Source of the DNA: an uncultured Pseudomonas sp.
GTDB lineage: Bacteria > Pseudomonadota > Gammaproteobacteria > Pseudomonadales > Pseudomonadaceae
Length of the DNA stretch: 20,491 nucleotides
Reading direction: 5' to 3'
Assembly: GCA_946886875.1 (NCBI GenBank)
Contig: CAMPJN010000018.1
Span: 1 to 20,491 of the forward strand
Shown here: in pieces, positions 6,992 through 15,877 of the stretch
How the letters are laid out: every line of letters begins with the position of its first letter
How positions within the stretch are numbered: the stretch's first letter is position 1
The notes under the pieces: generated by a model
What the model saw: only the letters and a program-made list of their open reading frames with translations
The model's database searches: none
Told to the model about the DNA's origin: nothing
Program-made: the position numbers and the translations under genes

Positions 6992-7006
6992 TGGCATAGG
7001 CATTGC
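6992..7006 (+). promoter_or_regulatory. RpoN (sigma-54) -24/-12 promoter of dctP-like gene
   Basis: TGGCAT-AGGCA-TTGC matches the sigma-54 consensus TGGCAC-N5-TTGC at all but one base, with the essential GG (6993-6994) and GC (7005-7006) ten bases apart. Transcription should start near 7017, about 56 bases before the ATG at 7073. RpoN promoters need an enhancer-binding protein, and C4-dicarboxylate uptake genes in Pseudomonas are known to use DctB/DctD with RpoN, which fits the gene downstream. Confidence 0.82.
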
Positions 7007-7045
7007 GTTGGGTTAACCGCACGGCGCCTGCACGGCCGTATATAA

Positions 7046-8080
<1,035 letters not shown>

Positions 8081-8130
8081 TCGCAGCGACGGCAGCCGGC
8101 GCATCACTGCGCTAACATCGCTATGCCCCT

Positions 8131-8145
8131 GCAGCCGCGGGCTGC
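8131..8145. repeat. Short hairpin before the NTF2-like gene
   Basis: GCAGCC-GCG-GGCTGC gives a perfect 6-bp stem with a 3-base loop, 20 bases before the ATG at 8166. With no T run it is not a classical terminator. It could modulate read-through or stability between the dctP-like gene and the next one. Confidence 0.3.
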
Positions 8146-8165
8146 CAGCCCTATAAGGACATACC

Positions 8166-8633
8166 ATGAAGACACTGCTGCTCTGCCTGTTGTTGGTCAC
8201 CGCCCCCTTGGTTCAGGCCGCTGATCGCCTCAGCGAGGAAAATATTGGCGCCATGTATGCGCAACTGATCGCCGCCGCCCAGGACAAGGATGTCGAAGGC
8301 GTGCTCGAACATATGAGCGACGATGTGCATATCAGCATCCAGGCGCCAGCCGACATGGGCGGCGGCATGGAAATGGACAAGCGCCAGTACCGCGAGATGC
8401 TGACCCAGGGTTGGGACGGCGTCGACGATTACCGCCTGAAAGTGGATATCCAGCAGATCGACATCGCGGCCGATGGACAGAGCGCCAACGTGCGCGACCT
8501 GACCACCGAATCCATGCGCATCCAGGGCGTTCAAGTCCAGGCCAGCACCTTGGAAACCGCCACCCTGCAGTTGCTCGACGGCAAGGTGAAATTCAGTCGC
8601 ATAGAAGGTGTTATCCAGCCCCTGGATCAGTAG
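8166..8633 (+). CDS. Small secreted NTF2/SnoaL-like protein
   Basis: 155 residues from the ATG at 8166, with AAGGA six bases upstream. It has a clear signal peptide (MKTLLLCLLLVTAPLVQAA, cleaved near residue 18), so the product is periplasmic or secreted. The mature part has a helix (SEENIGAMYAQLIAAAQDKDVEGVLEHMSDDVHISI), then four to five predicted strands ending in LQLLDGKVKFSRIEGVIQPL. That layout matches the cone-shaped NTF2-like fold, in which a pocket binds a small ligand or acts as an accessory domain. No catalytic residues are recognised and the function is unknown. It lies 85 bp after the dctP-like gene on the same strand; with no terminator between, co-transcription is possible. Confidence 0.82.
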   Translation: MKTLLLCLLLVTAPLVQAADRLSEENIGAMYAQLIAAAQDKDVEGVLEHMSDDVHISIQAPADMGGGMEMDKRQYREMLTQGWDGVDDYRLKVDIQQIDIAADGQSANVRDLTTESMRIQGVQVQASTLETATLQLLDGKVKFSRIEGVIQPLDQ

Positions 8634-8661
8634 GTTGGCGCTGAGCGTAGCGAAGCCCAAC
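8634..8661. repeat. Intergenic hairpin repeat directly after a stop codon
   Basis: GTTGG (8634-8638) pairs with CCAAC (8657-8661), and inner GCT pairs with AGC after a one-base bulge. The element begins at the base after the TAG (8631-8633). Its GTTGGCGCTGAGCGTAGCGAA core looks like a repeat often seen in Pseudomonas intergenic regions. It may act as the mRNA end of the gene before it. Confidence 0.55.
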
Positions 8662-8822
8662 GAGGTGCCCGGCGGACAGATTGTGCTTTGCGTCCATCCT
8701 GGTCCGCTTATCGCGGCCAAGCCCCTTCCCACAGACTGATGATTTGCAGATCCTTATCTACGGGCTACGAAGCACGCTGGTAGGGAGGACATGGCGCAGC
8801 CTTGTCCGTCGCTGGCGTCCTG

Positions 8823-8853
8823 AGGGTGGACAAGCCTTCGGCATGTCCACCCT
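8823..8853. repeat. REP-like hairpin
   Basis: AGGGTGGACA (8823-8832) pairs perfectly with TGTCCACCCT (8844-8853). After an A-A mismatch, inner GCC and GGC close a TTC loop. A degraded relative (TAGGGAGGACA) lies just upstream at about 8781-8791. Its place between convergent genes is typical for such repeats. Confidence 0.65.
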
Positions 8854-8991
8854 ACGAGGCCTTGCATAGCCTTTCAGGATTGCATCCGGGCCACCAGAAT
8901 GACCCAACCAGCAGGCTGGGCTCCCACACGACCAATTCGAACCTGGCGCATGAACGGAGCTTCCATAAGCTTCAGCTGCTGCCTAGCATGG
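8854..8991. other. Rest of the convergent intergenic region
   Basis: The whole gap 8634-8991 separates a plus-strand gene from the minus-strand chemosensory operon. Apart from the two hairpin repeats listed above, I see no coding signal. Short open frames here lack ribosome sites and family features. No T-rich terminator for the minus-strand operon was found. Confidence 0.5.
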
Positions 8992-11900
8992 CTATTGCTG
9001 TTTAGCCCCTTCCTGCGCAGTGGACAAACCCAGCAGTTGCAGGCGCATCCGTTGATTCTCCTGCAGCAGTTGCCGCTGATTGAAGGCTTCGCGCAGCTGG
9101 CTGCGCAAATCGTCGGCATCCCAGGGTTTGGTGATGAAGCGGAATATGACGCTCTCGTTGACCGCTTTGAGGATGCTGCTGACTTCGCCGGAACCGCTCA
9201 ACACCATGCGGATGATTTCCGGGTGGATAATCCTGATCCTGCGTAAAAACTCCACGCCACTCATATCGCTCAGGCGCAGGTCGGTCAGCACCACATCGAC
9301 CGGATAGGTGGCGAGCAGCTTCAGCGCCTCGGTGCTGCTGCTGGCAGTCAGGGTCTGGTAGTGCTCCAGGCGCAACTCGCGCTGCAAGGCATTGAGGATG
9401 CCCGGCTCGTCGTCGATCAACAGCAGGTAGCGTTGCTGTTCGTCGGCGAGAATGGTTGGCAGCATCAAGTCGGCGCTTTTGCTGAGGAATTGCAGACAGG
9501 CCTGTGCCGGTAACGGCGGCGAATAGTAGTAACCCTGCAGTTCATCGCAGCCGGCGGCACGCAGGAAGCCCAGGTGTTCGGCGTTTTCCACCCCCTCGGC
9601 GATCACCTTGATCCCCAGGTTATGGCCGATGGAAATCATCGAGCGGACCAAGGACGCGCTGTCCGGGTCCATATGCACATCGGTGACGAAGCTACGGTCG
9701 ATCTTCAGCTCGCTGAACGGGAAACGCTTGAGGTAGCCGAGCGACGAGTAGCCGGTGCCGAAGTCGTCTATCGAGAAGCGAATGCCCACGGCGATCAAGG
9801 CACGCATTTTTTCCAACACCTCATCGGCGTTGGTCATCAGCATGGTTTCGGTCACTTCCAGTTTGATCTGCGCGGGGCTGACCTCATGCTGTTCGAGGAT
9901 AAGCTGTACCTTGTCGACGAACTCCTGCGCCATAAAACTGATCGCCGAGAAATTGACCGCAATGCAGATCCCTGCCAAGTCGCTGCGCCAGGCCCTGAGC
10001 TGCTGACAGACCGCATCGAAGACATAGAAGTCGATACCGACGATCTGCCCGGTTTCCTCGGCCAGCGGGATAAAGTCGTCGGGCATTCTCATCTTGCCGC
10101 CGCAACTCCAGCGCACCAGGGCCTCGAAACCACACAAGCGACCGCTGTTCAGATCCAGCTGCGGTTGATAGACCACGCGGTACTCGTTGTTCTGCAACCC
10201 TTGACGAATCTCCCGTTCGAGCAACAGACGCCGCTGCATCTGGTGATTCATTTGCGGGGTGAAGGCGCAGATGCGGTTACGGCCCTGGTGTTTGGCCTGG
10301 TACATGGCGGTGTCGGCATTGCGCAACAAAGTGCCAATATCGCGGCCATCTTCCGGGAAGCAGCAGAAGCCCAGACTGCAACTCACCACAACTTCCTGGC
10401 CGTCGAGGATCATCGGCTCGGCGACACGCTGCTTGAACCCCTCAAGGCGGGTGATGCGTTTGCTCAGCGGGTCATCGTCGGCCAGGAGGATGACGAACTC
10501 GTCGCCGCCCAAGCGCGCCACCGTATCGGTCTCCCGCGCGCAGCTGAGCAAGCGCTCGGCCACTTGCATCAACAATTGGTCGCCAGTGTGATGCCCGAGG
10601 CTGTCGTTGACCACCTTGAACTGGTCCAGGTCCATGAATGCCAGGGTGAATTCCCGGTGCTGATGGCCGGCGAAGGCAATGGCGCGGAGGATGCGGTCGT
10701 TGAGCAAATTGCGATTGGGCAGCCCGGTCAGGCTGTCGTGATTGGCTTGATGCTCCAGCTCTTCCTGGTAGCCCTTGGCCTCGGTGATGTCGTGCAGGAT
10801 GCCGACGAAATGGCTGATCTTGCCGCGATCGTTGACCACCGGGGAAAGCCGCAGCTCGTTCCAGAACGCCGAGCCATCTTTGCGGTAGTTGCGCAATATG
10901 GCGCCGCCCTCCTCCTGGGCCAGCAGCGCTCGGCGGATGCTCTCGAGTTCCGGCTGTTCATGGTCCTCACCCTGAAGGAAGCGGCAATTGCGGCCCAATA
11001 CTTCCTCGCTGGAATAGCCAGTGATGCGCTCGAAGGCGGGATTGACGTAAGCGATCGGTTGGTCGCCCTGCTGGTTATCGGTAATCACGATGGCATTGAC
11101 GCTGGCTTCGATCGCCCGGGTGCGGATGCGCAGGTCCAGATCGCGCTGGCGTTGCTCGCTGACATCCTGGAGCACCGAGATGGCGCCCTGCATCACGCCT
11201 TGGTCGTCGAGAAAGGGCACCGCCGAGGTGAGGATGGTTTTCGCACTATTGTCGAACGCCTGGATATCGATCACTTGATTGCGCTGCGCCTTACCCTTCA
11301 ATACCGCACGGGCCATCGGCCATTGCTGGGCTTGCAAGGGCTCGCCGTTATCGGCCCAGGTGCCGCTGTAACGATCGTATTCGCTCAACTCGATCGGCTG
11401 CGGCCCGGCCCAGATATGCGCGCTCTCCGGGTTGCTGAGAATCAGGCGGCCGCTGCTGTCGGCGACGGAGACGCCAACCGGCAGGTTGTCGAGAATCTTG
11501 CGCAGCAAGGCCTCGCTCTGCACCAGTGCCTGGGTGCGTTGTTCCACCAGTTGCTCCAGGCTTTCGAACAGACGCACCCGCCCCAGCGCGATGGCCAGTT
11601 GGCGGCCGATCGAGGACAGGGCATTGAGCGTGTCCTCCGGCCATTCTTGCGCCTGGCTGTGCACCACGTTGAGCATGCCGATGATCTCACCACCGAGCAG
11701 CAACGGGATGCTCGCGTGGATGCCATCGCCCAGGTGCAGAAGAGCCGGGCAACCGGCAATATTGCTGGGCACGCTCAAGCGGTCTCTGAGCCAGGCATGC
11801 CGGCACGGGCAGTCGAGGGAACAGGCGGCGAGCTGCGCCAGGTGGTGGTTGCCGCCGCGTTCCCGAGCGCCCGCCACCCGCACGCCGGCCTCGTCCTGTT

Positions 11901-12591
11901 CGGTATCGGTGAGCAACAGCCAGGTTGCCGCCGCGTTGGGAAACTCGAGAATGCGCCCCAGCGCCATGTCGATCACCCGTTCCTCGCTGTTGGCGTCGGT
12001 CAGGCCGCTGGTGAAGTGAAACAGGCTATTGAGCAGCGAGTTGGTCCGGGTCAGCTCGTCATGCTTGGCCTGCAATTCATGATTGAGGCGCACGCCCTGT
12101 TCGTAGGTGGAGATCAGCAGATCGAGGATCTGCTGGCGACCGGCGGTGATGAAATGCCGTTCGCCTTCGAGCATCACCTCCACGCCCATCTGTACCCGCT
12201 CGCTGCTACGCAGCTCGAGGTTGACCAGAAAGTAGCGGATGCGCGACATCAGGTACTTCTCGTCGTAGGGCTTGACGATGAAGTTGTCGGCGCCGCAGGC
12301 GAGACCATGCACCACATCGCGGGCGTCGGCCAGGCTGGTCACCAGGATCACCGGAATGTCTGCGGTGTCCGCGTGTTCCTTGAGTTGCCGGCACAGTTCG
12401 TAGCCATCCATCAGCGGCATGACGATATCGCTGATGACCACGGTCGGCCGCTCCTCGGCGATGCAGGCCAGCGCCTCGATGCCATTGCGCGCAACCGTCA
12501 CCTTGCAACCGGCCGATTCGAGCAGGTACTGCAGCTCGGCCGCCTGGGTCGGGCTGTCCTCGGCTATGAGGATTTTCGCGTCGGTCAACAT
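8992..12591 (-). CDS. Response regulator with REC-GAF-PAS-LOV-GGDEF-EAL-REC, c-di-GMP metabolism
   Basis: 1199 residues. The ATG at 12591 overlaps the end of cheB and has GGAG seven bases upstream. Order: receiver 1 (about 5-120) with phospho-acceptor Asp55 and KPYD; a helix and GAF-like domain (about 180-345); a PAS domain (about 365-480); a LOV-type PAS (about 490-605) with GRNCRFLQG (Cys536), Asn568 and Asn578; a GGDEF domain with GGDEF at 695-699 and I-site RETD nine residues before it; an EAL domain with E823-A-L, NFS, EVTE, DDFGTGYSSL, AEGVE and QGYYYSPP, all residues expected for c-di-GMP hydrolysis; and receiver 2 with Asp1104 and KPW. No membrane span. It is probably the output of the chemosensory operon, phosphorylated by CheA, and could make or break c-di-GMP. 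In the LOV part, Leu599 stands where the family has the signalling glutamine. Confidence 0.93.
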   Translation of the reverse strand: MLTDAKILIAEDSPTQAAELQYLLESAGCKVTVARNGIEALACIAEERPTVVISDIVMPLMDGYELCRQLKEHADTADIPVILVTSLADARDVVHGLACGADNFIVKPYDEKYLMSRIRYFLVNLELRSSERVQMGVEVMLEGERHFITAGRQQILDLLISTYEQGVRLNHELQAKHDELTRTNSLLNSLFHFTSGLTDANSEERVIDMALGRILEFPNAAATWLLLTDTEQDEAGVRVAGARERGGNHHLAQLAACSLDCPCRHAWLRDRLSVPSNIAGCPALLHLGDGIHASIPLLLGGEIIGMLNVVHSQAQEWPEDTLNALSSIGRQLAIALGRVRLFESLEQLVEQRTQALVQSEALLRKILDNLPVGVSVADSSGRLILSNPESAHIWAGPQPIELSEYDRYSGTWADNGEPLQAQQWPMARAVLKGKAQRNQVIDIQAFDNSAKTILTSAVPFLDDQGVMQGAISVLQDVSEQRQRDLDLRIRTRAIEASVNAIVITDNQQGDQPIAYVNPAFERITGYSSEEVLGRNCRFLQGEDHEQPELESIRRALLAQEEGGAILRNYRKDGSAFWNELRLSPVVNDRGKISHFVGILHDITEAKGYQEELEHQANHDSLTGLPNRNLLNDRILRAIAFAGHQHREFTLAFMDLDQFKVVNDSLGHHTGDQLLMQVAERLLSCARETDTVARLGGDEFVILLADDDPLSKRITRLEGFKQRVAEPMILDGQEVVVSCSLGFCCFPEDGRDIGTLLRNADTAMYQAKHQGRNRICAFTPQMNHQMQRRLLLEREIRQGLQNNEYRVVYQPQLDLNSGRLCGFEALVRWSCGGKMRMPDDFIPLAEETGQIVGIDFYVFDAVCQQLRAWRSDLAGICIAVNFSAISFMAQEFVDKVQLILEQHEVSPAQIKLEVTETMLMTNADEVLEKMRALIAVGIRFSIDDFGTGYSSLGYLKRFPFSELKIDRSFVTDVHMDPDSASLVRSMISIGHNLGIKVIAEGVENAEHLGFLRAAGCDELQGYYYSPPLPAQACLQFLSKSADLMLPTILADEQQRYLLLIDDEPGILNALQRELRLEHYQTLTASSSTEALKLLATYPVDVVLTDLRLSDMSGVEFLRRIRIIHPEIIRMVLSGSGEVSSILKAVNESVIFRFITKPWDADDLRSQLREAFNQRQLLQENQRMRLQLLGLSTAQEGAKQQ

Positions 12592-13655
12592 AATCCCTCT
12601 CCCCCAGGCATGTTGCTGGATGAAGTACTGCGTGATGCAAGCGTGTTGAGCAGCGTGGCGATGGCTTCCGGGGCTAATACCATTTTCGCCGCTTGCAGGT
12701 TGATGGCGGCCAGCGGCATGGCGTCGATCACTGCGCTGGCGGGCTCCTGGGCAATCGTCATAGCACCCAGGCGATGCAGTTCGGCCAGGCCTTCGGCGCC
12801 ATCGCGACCCATGCCGGATAGCTGGATTGCGATAGCGCGGTTGGCGAAACTCTGCGCCACGCTGTGAAACAGGTGGTTGGCCGAAGGGCAGAACGGCGTG
12901 TTACGGGTGCCCTTCTCCAGGCGTGCGTGCAGGTTCGCGTCGACGCCCAGGTGGTAGGCTTCCGGCGCCAGGTAGAGCACCCCAGGGGATAATTCCTGGC
13001 CGTCTATGGCGAGTTCTATCGGCATGGACGAGAGACCTGCCAACCAGTCGCGGAAACTGTCGAGAAAACCTGCGGAAATATGTTGCGCCAGCAGCAGTGG
13101 CCAAGGTTGTCCCGGAACCAATTCGCACAACAGGCTTTTCAGCGCTGCCGGACCGCCCGCCGAGGCGGCGATGGCGACCAGCCGCGGTTGCGCCGGATTG
13201 GGCTCCCGGTTCGGCAGCAGCGCCCGCGATGCGCCTTTTGCCTGCGTGTAGGGGCGCCGCACGATCTTCACCTGAGCGAGGTTTAGCAAAGTGCGCAACA
13301 AGTCGTTCACGTGCATATCGAAATCGGCGCAATGCGGCCCTGCGGGTTTTTCCAATACCGCCAGGGCGCCGGCTTCCAGTGCGCGCATCGCGGTCGAGGC
13401 GTCTTTGGCATTGCTGCTGGCGGTCAGTACCACTACCGGCAATGCATAACGTTCGAGAATCCGTGCGGTGGTTTCATAGCCGTCCATGCCCGGCATATGC
13501 ACATCCATGGTGACTATGTCCGGGGTGAAGCTCGCCAGTACGTGCAAGGCCTGCTCGCCGTTTGCGGCTTCGCGCACCTGCAGCCCGGCGCTCTCCATCA
13601 CACTACGCAACAGCATGCGCACAATCGGTGAGTCGTCGACAATCAACACCCGCAT
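12585..13655 (-). CDS. cheB: Chemotaxis protein methylesterase CheB (WspF-like)
   Basis: 356 residues from the ATG at 13655, preceded by a GGGAGGGAAGG ribosome site. It has an N-terminal receiver (about 1-120) with acidic pair Asp7-Asp8, phospho-acceptor Asp51 and Lys103 in EKP, a linker, and a C-terminal methylesterase domain with catalytic triad Ser165 (AASAGGP), His192 (LAQHISAGF) and Asp285 (LSGMGRDGAEGL). It removes methyl groups from receptor glutamates, is activated by CheA phosphorylation, and opposes the CheR at the operon start. Its last codons overlap the start of the large response-regulator gene by seven bases, which couples their translation. In Wsp systems, loss of this protein locks signalling on. 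Confidence 0.94.
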   Translation of the reverse strand: MRVLIVDDSPIVRMLLRSVMESAGLQVREAANGEQALHVLASFTPDIVTMDVHMPGMDGYETTARILERYALPVVVLTASSNAKDASTAMRALEAGALAVLEKPAGPHCADFDMHVNDLLRTLLNLAQVKIVRRPYTQAKGASRALLPNREPNPAQPRLVAIAASAGGPAALKSLLCELVPGQPWPLLLAQHISAGFLDSFRDWLAGLSSMPIELAIDGQELSPGVLYLAPEAYHLGVDANLHARLEKGTRNTPFCPSANHLFHSVAQSFANRAIAIQLSGMGRDGAEGLAELHRLGAMTIAQEPASAVIDAMPLAAINLQAAKMVLAPEAIATLLNTLASRSTSSSNMPGGEGLC

Positions 13656-13671
13656 CGCCCCTTCCCTCCCC

Positions 13672-15870
13672 CTAAATCAAACGCCGAATGGCGTCCAGCA
13701 AACTGTCTTGTTCGAAGCCGCTTTTCACCAGATAGGCGTTGGCGCCTACCTCCAGCCCGCGCGCGCGGTCTTCCGCCGAATGCAGCGCCGTCACCAGCAC
13801 CACTGGCAGTTGCGCGAGGGAACGGTCGAGGCGAATGCGCGAAGTCAGGGTAAAACCGTCCATGCGCGGCATCTCGACATCCGAGACCAGCAGATCGAAC
13901 TGGCTTTGCTTCAACGCATTCCAAGCCTCCAAGCCGTCATTGGCAGTGCTTACAATGTAGCCGGCCCCTTCGAGGATGGCCTTGAGCAGGCCGCGCGAGG
14001 TGAAGGAGTCTTCGGCGATCAACAGGCGTCGCTTGGTCTTTGGGCCGGCCTGCTCGGCGCTGCGTTCGAAGCTGCCGCCGCCGATGGCCTGGGCGCTGCG
14101 GTAAAGGTCGCCGGGATGCAGGATCGGCACCAACTGGCCATCGCCGAGCAGGGTCGCACCGAGCAGGTTGCGTACCCGCAATAATTGCTTGCCAAGGTTC
14201 TTCACGGTGATTTCCTGGTCGCCGAGCAGTTCGTCGACCAGCAAAAAAAAGCGTTCGCCGCGCACTTTCAACAGCAACAGGGTCAAGGTGCCCTCACCAC
14301 GGACCTGGGCGTCGAGCCCGAGCACATCGGACAGTGCCCAAACCGGCAGCACCTGCTCCTCGAATACCAGGGTCGGACGGTTTTCCTGGGTTTTCACCGC
14401 GCTGGCCGGCAGCCGCAAGCAGCGCTCCACCGCCAGGGCCGGCAGGGCGAAGGTACGCTCGGCATTGCGCACTATGACCGCGCGGAAGGTCGACAGATTG
14501 AGCGGCAGATGCAGGTGAACGCAAGTGCCCAGGCCCGCGCTGGATTCGAGTTCGATGCGCCCGCCAATGCGTTCTACCGCTTCCTGAACGATGGCCATGC
14601 CCAGGCCGCGCCCGGAGAGGTCGGTAATCAGCGTGCTGGTCGACAGCCCGGAGGCGAAGATCAGTTTGCTCGCTTCGGCATCGCTGAGGGTCTGCGCCTG
14701 CTCGCTGCCGAGCAGACCATTGGCGACGGCGCGGGCTTTGAGTTGGCCGAGGTCGAGGCCGCGGCCATCGTCGCTCAGGCGCAGTTCGAAGCGATCCGCC
14801 GACTCTTGCAGCAGCTCCAGCAGCAGCGTACCAACTTCGGGCTTGCCGCAGGCGCTGCGCTGCTCCGGGGTTTCCAGACCATGGTCGACGGCGTTGCGCA
14901 GCAGATGGGTCAAGGGGGTGCGCAGTTCGTCGAGAATGCGCTTATCGACTTGCAGGTCGTGGCCACTGATCTGCAGCGTCACGCGCTTGCCTTCCTGGCT
15001 GGCAAGGTCCTGCACCATCGCCGGCAGGCCATCGGTCAAGCTGCTGCCGGTTAGCAGCAATACGCTTTGCAACTCTTCGCCGAGGGCATCGGAGAGTTGC
15101 GCCAAGCCTTGCGACAGATGCTTGCCGGCTTTTTCCAGATGGATCGCCTCGAAGTGCAGGCGATCCATCTGCGCCTGGCTCCAGTCCAGGTAGTCGAGCA
15201 GTGTGCGCAGGGTGTCCTGACTCGCCGCCGACAATATCTGGGCATTCTCGCGCAGCTGCTTCAATGCGACCCCGGCGACCAGCCGATGGCCGCGCAGGGG
15301 ATCGAAGGCGGCGCGATGCTCGCTGAGCTGGCGGGCCTGGTCGCTGGCCTCGAGCTTGTGTTGCAGCAGGGTTTCGTTATGGAACAGCAAGGCGTCCAAG
15401 CGTCGCGCCGAGACCCGTAGCGTTCCCGGATCGCTGTGTGCGATGGGGGCGCTCGGCAGACTTTCGGGTAGGCTGACCGCCTCGCCGCGAGAGGCGGCTT
15501 CCAGGTCGGCGATCAACTGCTGGCGCTGATCCTCGTCGCTTGCCTGCCCCGCGTGCAACTGCTGCAGCGCATGCAAGGCATAGCGGCAAAGTTCGACCCG
15601 TTGCGGGGTCAGTTCCAGGCTACCCGCGCGCACCTCGGCCAGCAGGCTTTCCCAGGCATGGCACAAACGCTCGATCGGCTGCAAACCAACGGCGCGGGCA
15701 GCGCCCTTGAGGCTGTGTACCTCGCGAAACAGCGATTCGATAGAGGCCTCGCTGGCATGCGCCTCGCGCCAATTGGCCAGGCTGTCGGCGAGGATGCCCA
15801 GGCGTTCGTCGGCCTCCACCTTGAAGGCCGCCAGCAGTCGTTGTTGCAGCGCTTTGCGATCCAGAGTCAT
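13672..15870 (-). CDS. Hybrid histidine kinase CheA-REC (WspE-like)
   Basis: 732 residues from the ATG at 15870; the longer open frame up to 16029 runs inside the receptor gene and is rejected. Order: HPt domain with His52 in EVHSLKGAARAVG; a linker; dimerisation helices (about 270-335); a CheA-type ATPase with HLLRNAVDHGLE (N-box), LSDDGRGLD (G1) and DLSGRGLGMAIVQEAV (G2); a CheW-like coupling domain (FRAVIVRNAERTFALP to about 590); and a C-terminal receiver with LIAEDS, Asp664 and LVKSG. This is the WspE layout; no separate CheY-binding P2 is evident. It should autophosphorylate His52 under receptor control and pass phosphate to its own receiver, to CheB and to the large GGDEF-EAL regulator. 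The gene starts 7 bases after the receptor stop and ends 16 bases before cheB. Confidence 0.93.
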   Translation of the reverse strand: MTLDRKALQQRLLAAFKVEADERLGILADSLANWREAHASEASIESLFREVHSLKGAARAVGLQPIERLCHAWESLLAEVRAGSLELTPQRVELCRYALHALQQLHAGQASDEDQRQQLIADLEAASRGEAVSLPESLPSAPIAHSDPGTLRVSARRLDALLFHNETLLQHKLEASDQARQLSEHRAAFDPLRGHRLVAGVALKQLRENAQILSAASQDTLRTLLDYLDWSQAQMDRLHFEAIHLEKAGKHLSQGLAQLSDALGEELQSVLLLTGSSLTDGLPAMVQDLASQEGKRVTLQISGHDLQVDKRILDELRTPLTHLLRNAVDHGLETPEQRSACGKPEVGTLLLELLQESADRFELRLSDDGRGLDLGQLKARAVANGLLGSEQAQTLSDAEASKLIFASGLSTSTLITDLSGRGLGMAIVQEAVERIGGRIELESSAGLGTCVHLHLPLNLSTFRAVIVRNAERTFALPALAVERCLRLPASAVKTQENRPTLVFEEQVLPVWALSDVLGLDAQVRGEGTLTLLLLKVRGERFFLLVDELLGDQEITVKNLGKQLLRVRNLLGATLLGDGQLVPILHPGDLYRSAQAIGGGSFERSAEQAGPKTKRRLLIAEDSFTSRGLLKAILEGAGYIVSTANDGLEAWNALKQSQFDLLVSDVEMPRMDGFTLTSRIRLDRSLAQLPVVLVTALHSAEDRARGLEVGANAYLVKSGFEQDSLLDAIRRLI

Positions 15871-15877
15871 GGCGTAC

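Noticed and set aside
8681..9005. Small plus-strand frames in the convergent gap
   Set aside because: They run through hairpin repeats, lack ribosome sites and have no protein-like composition.
9574..12867. A 1097-codon open frame on the plus strand, opposite the large response regulator and the end of cheB
   Set aside because: It mirrors the coding strand in high-GC DNA, has no family motifs or ribosome site, and the minus-strand gene has complete domain signatures over the same span.
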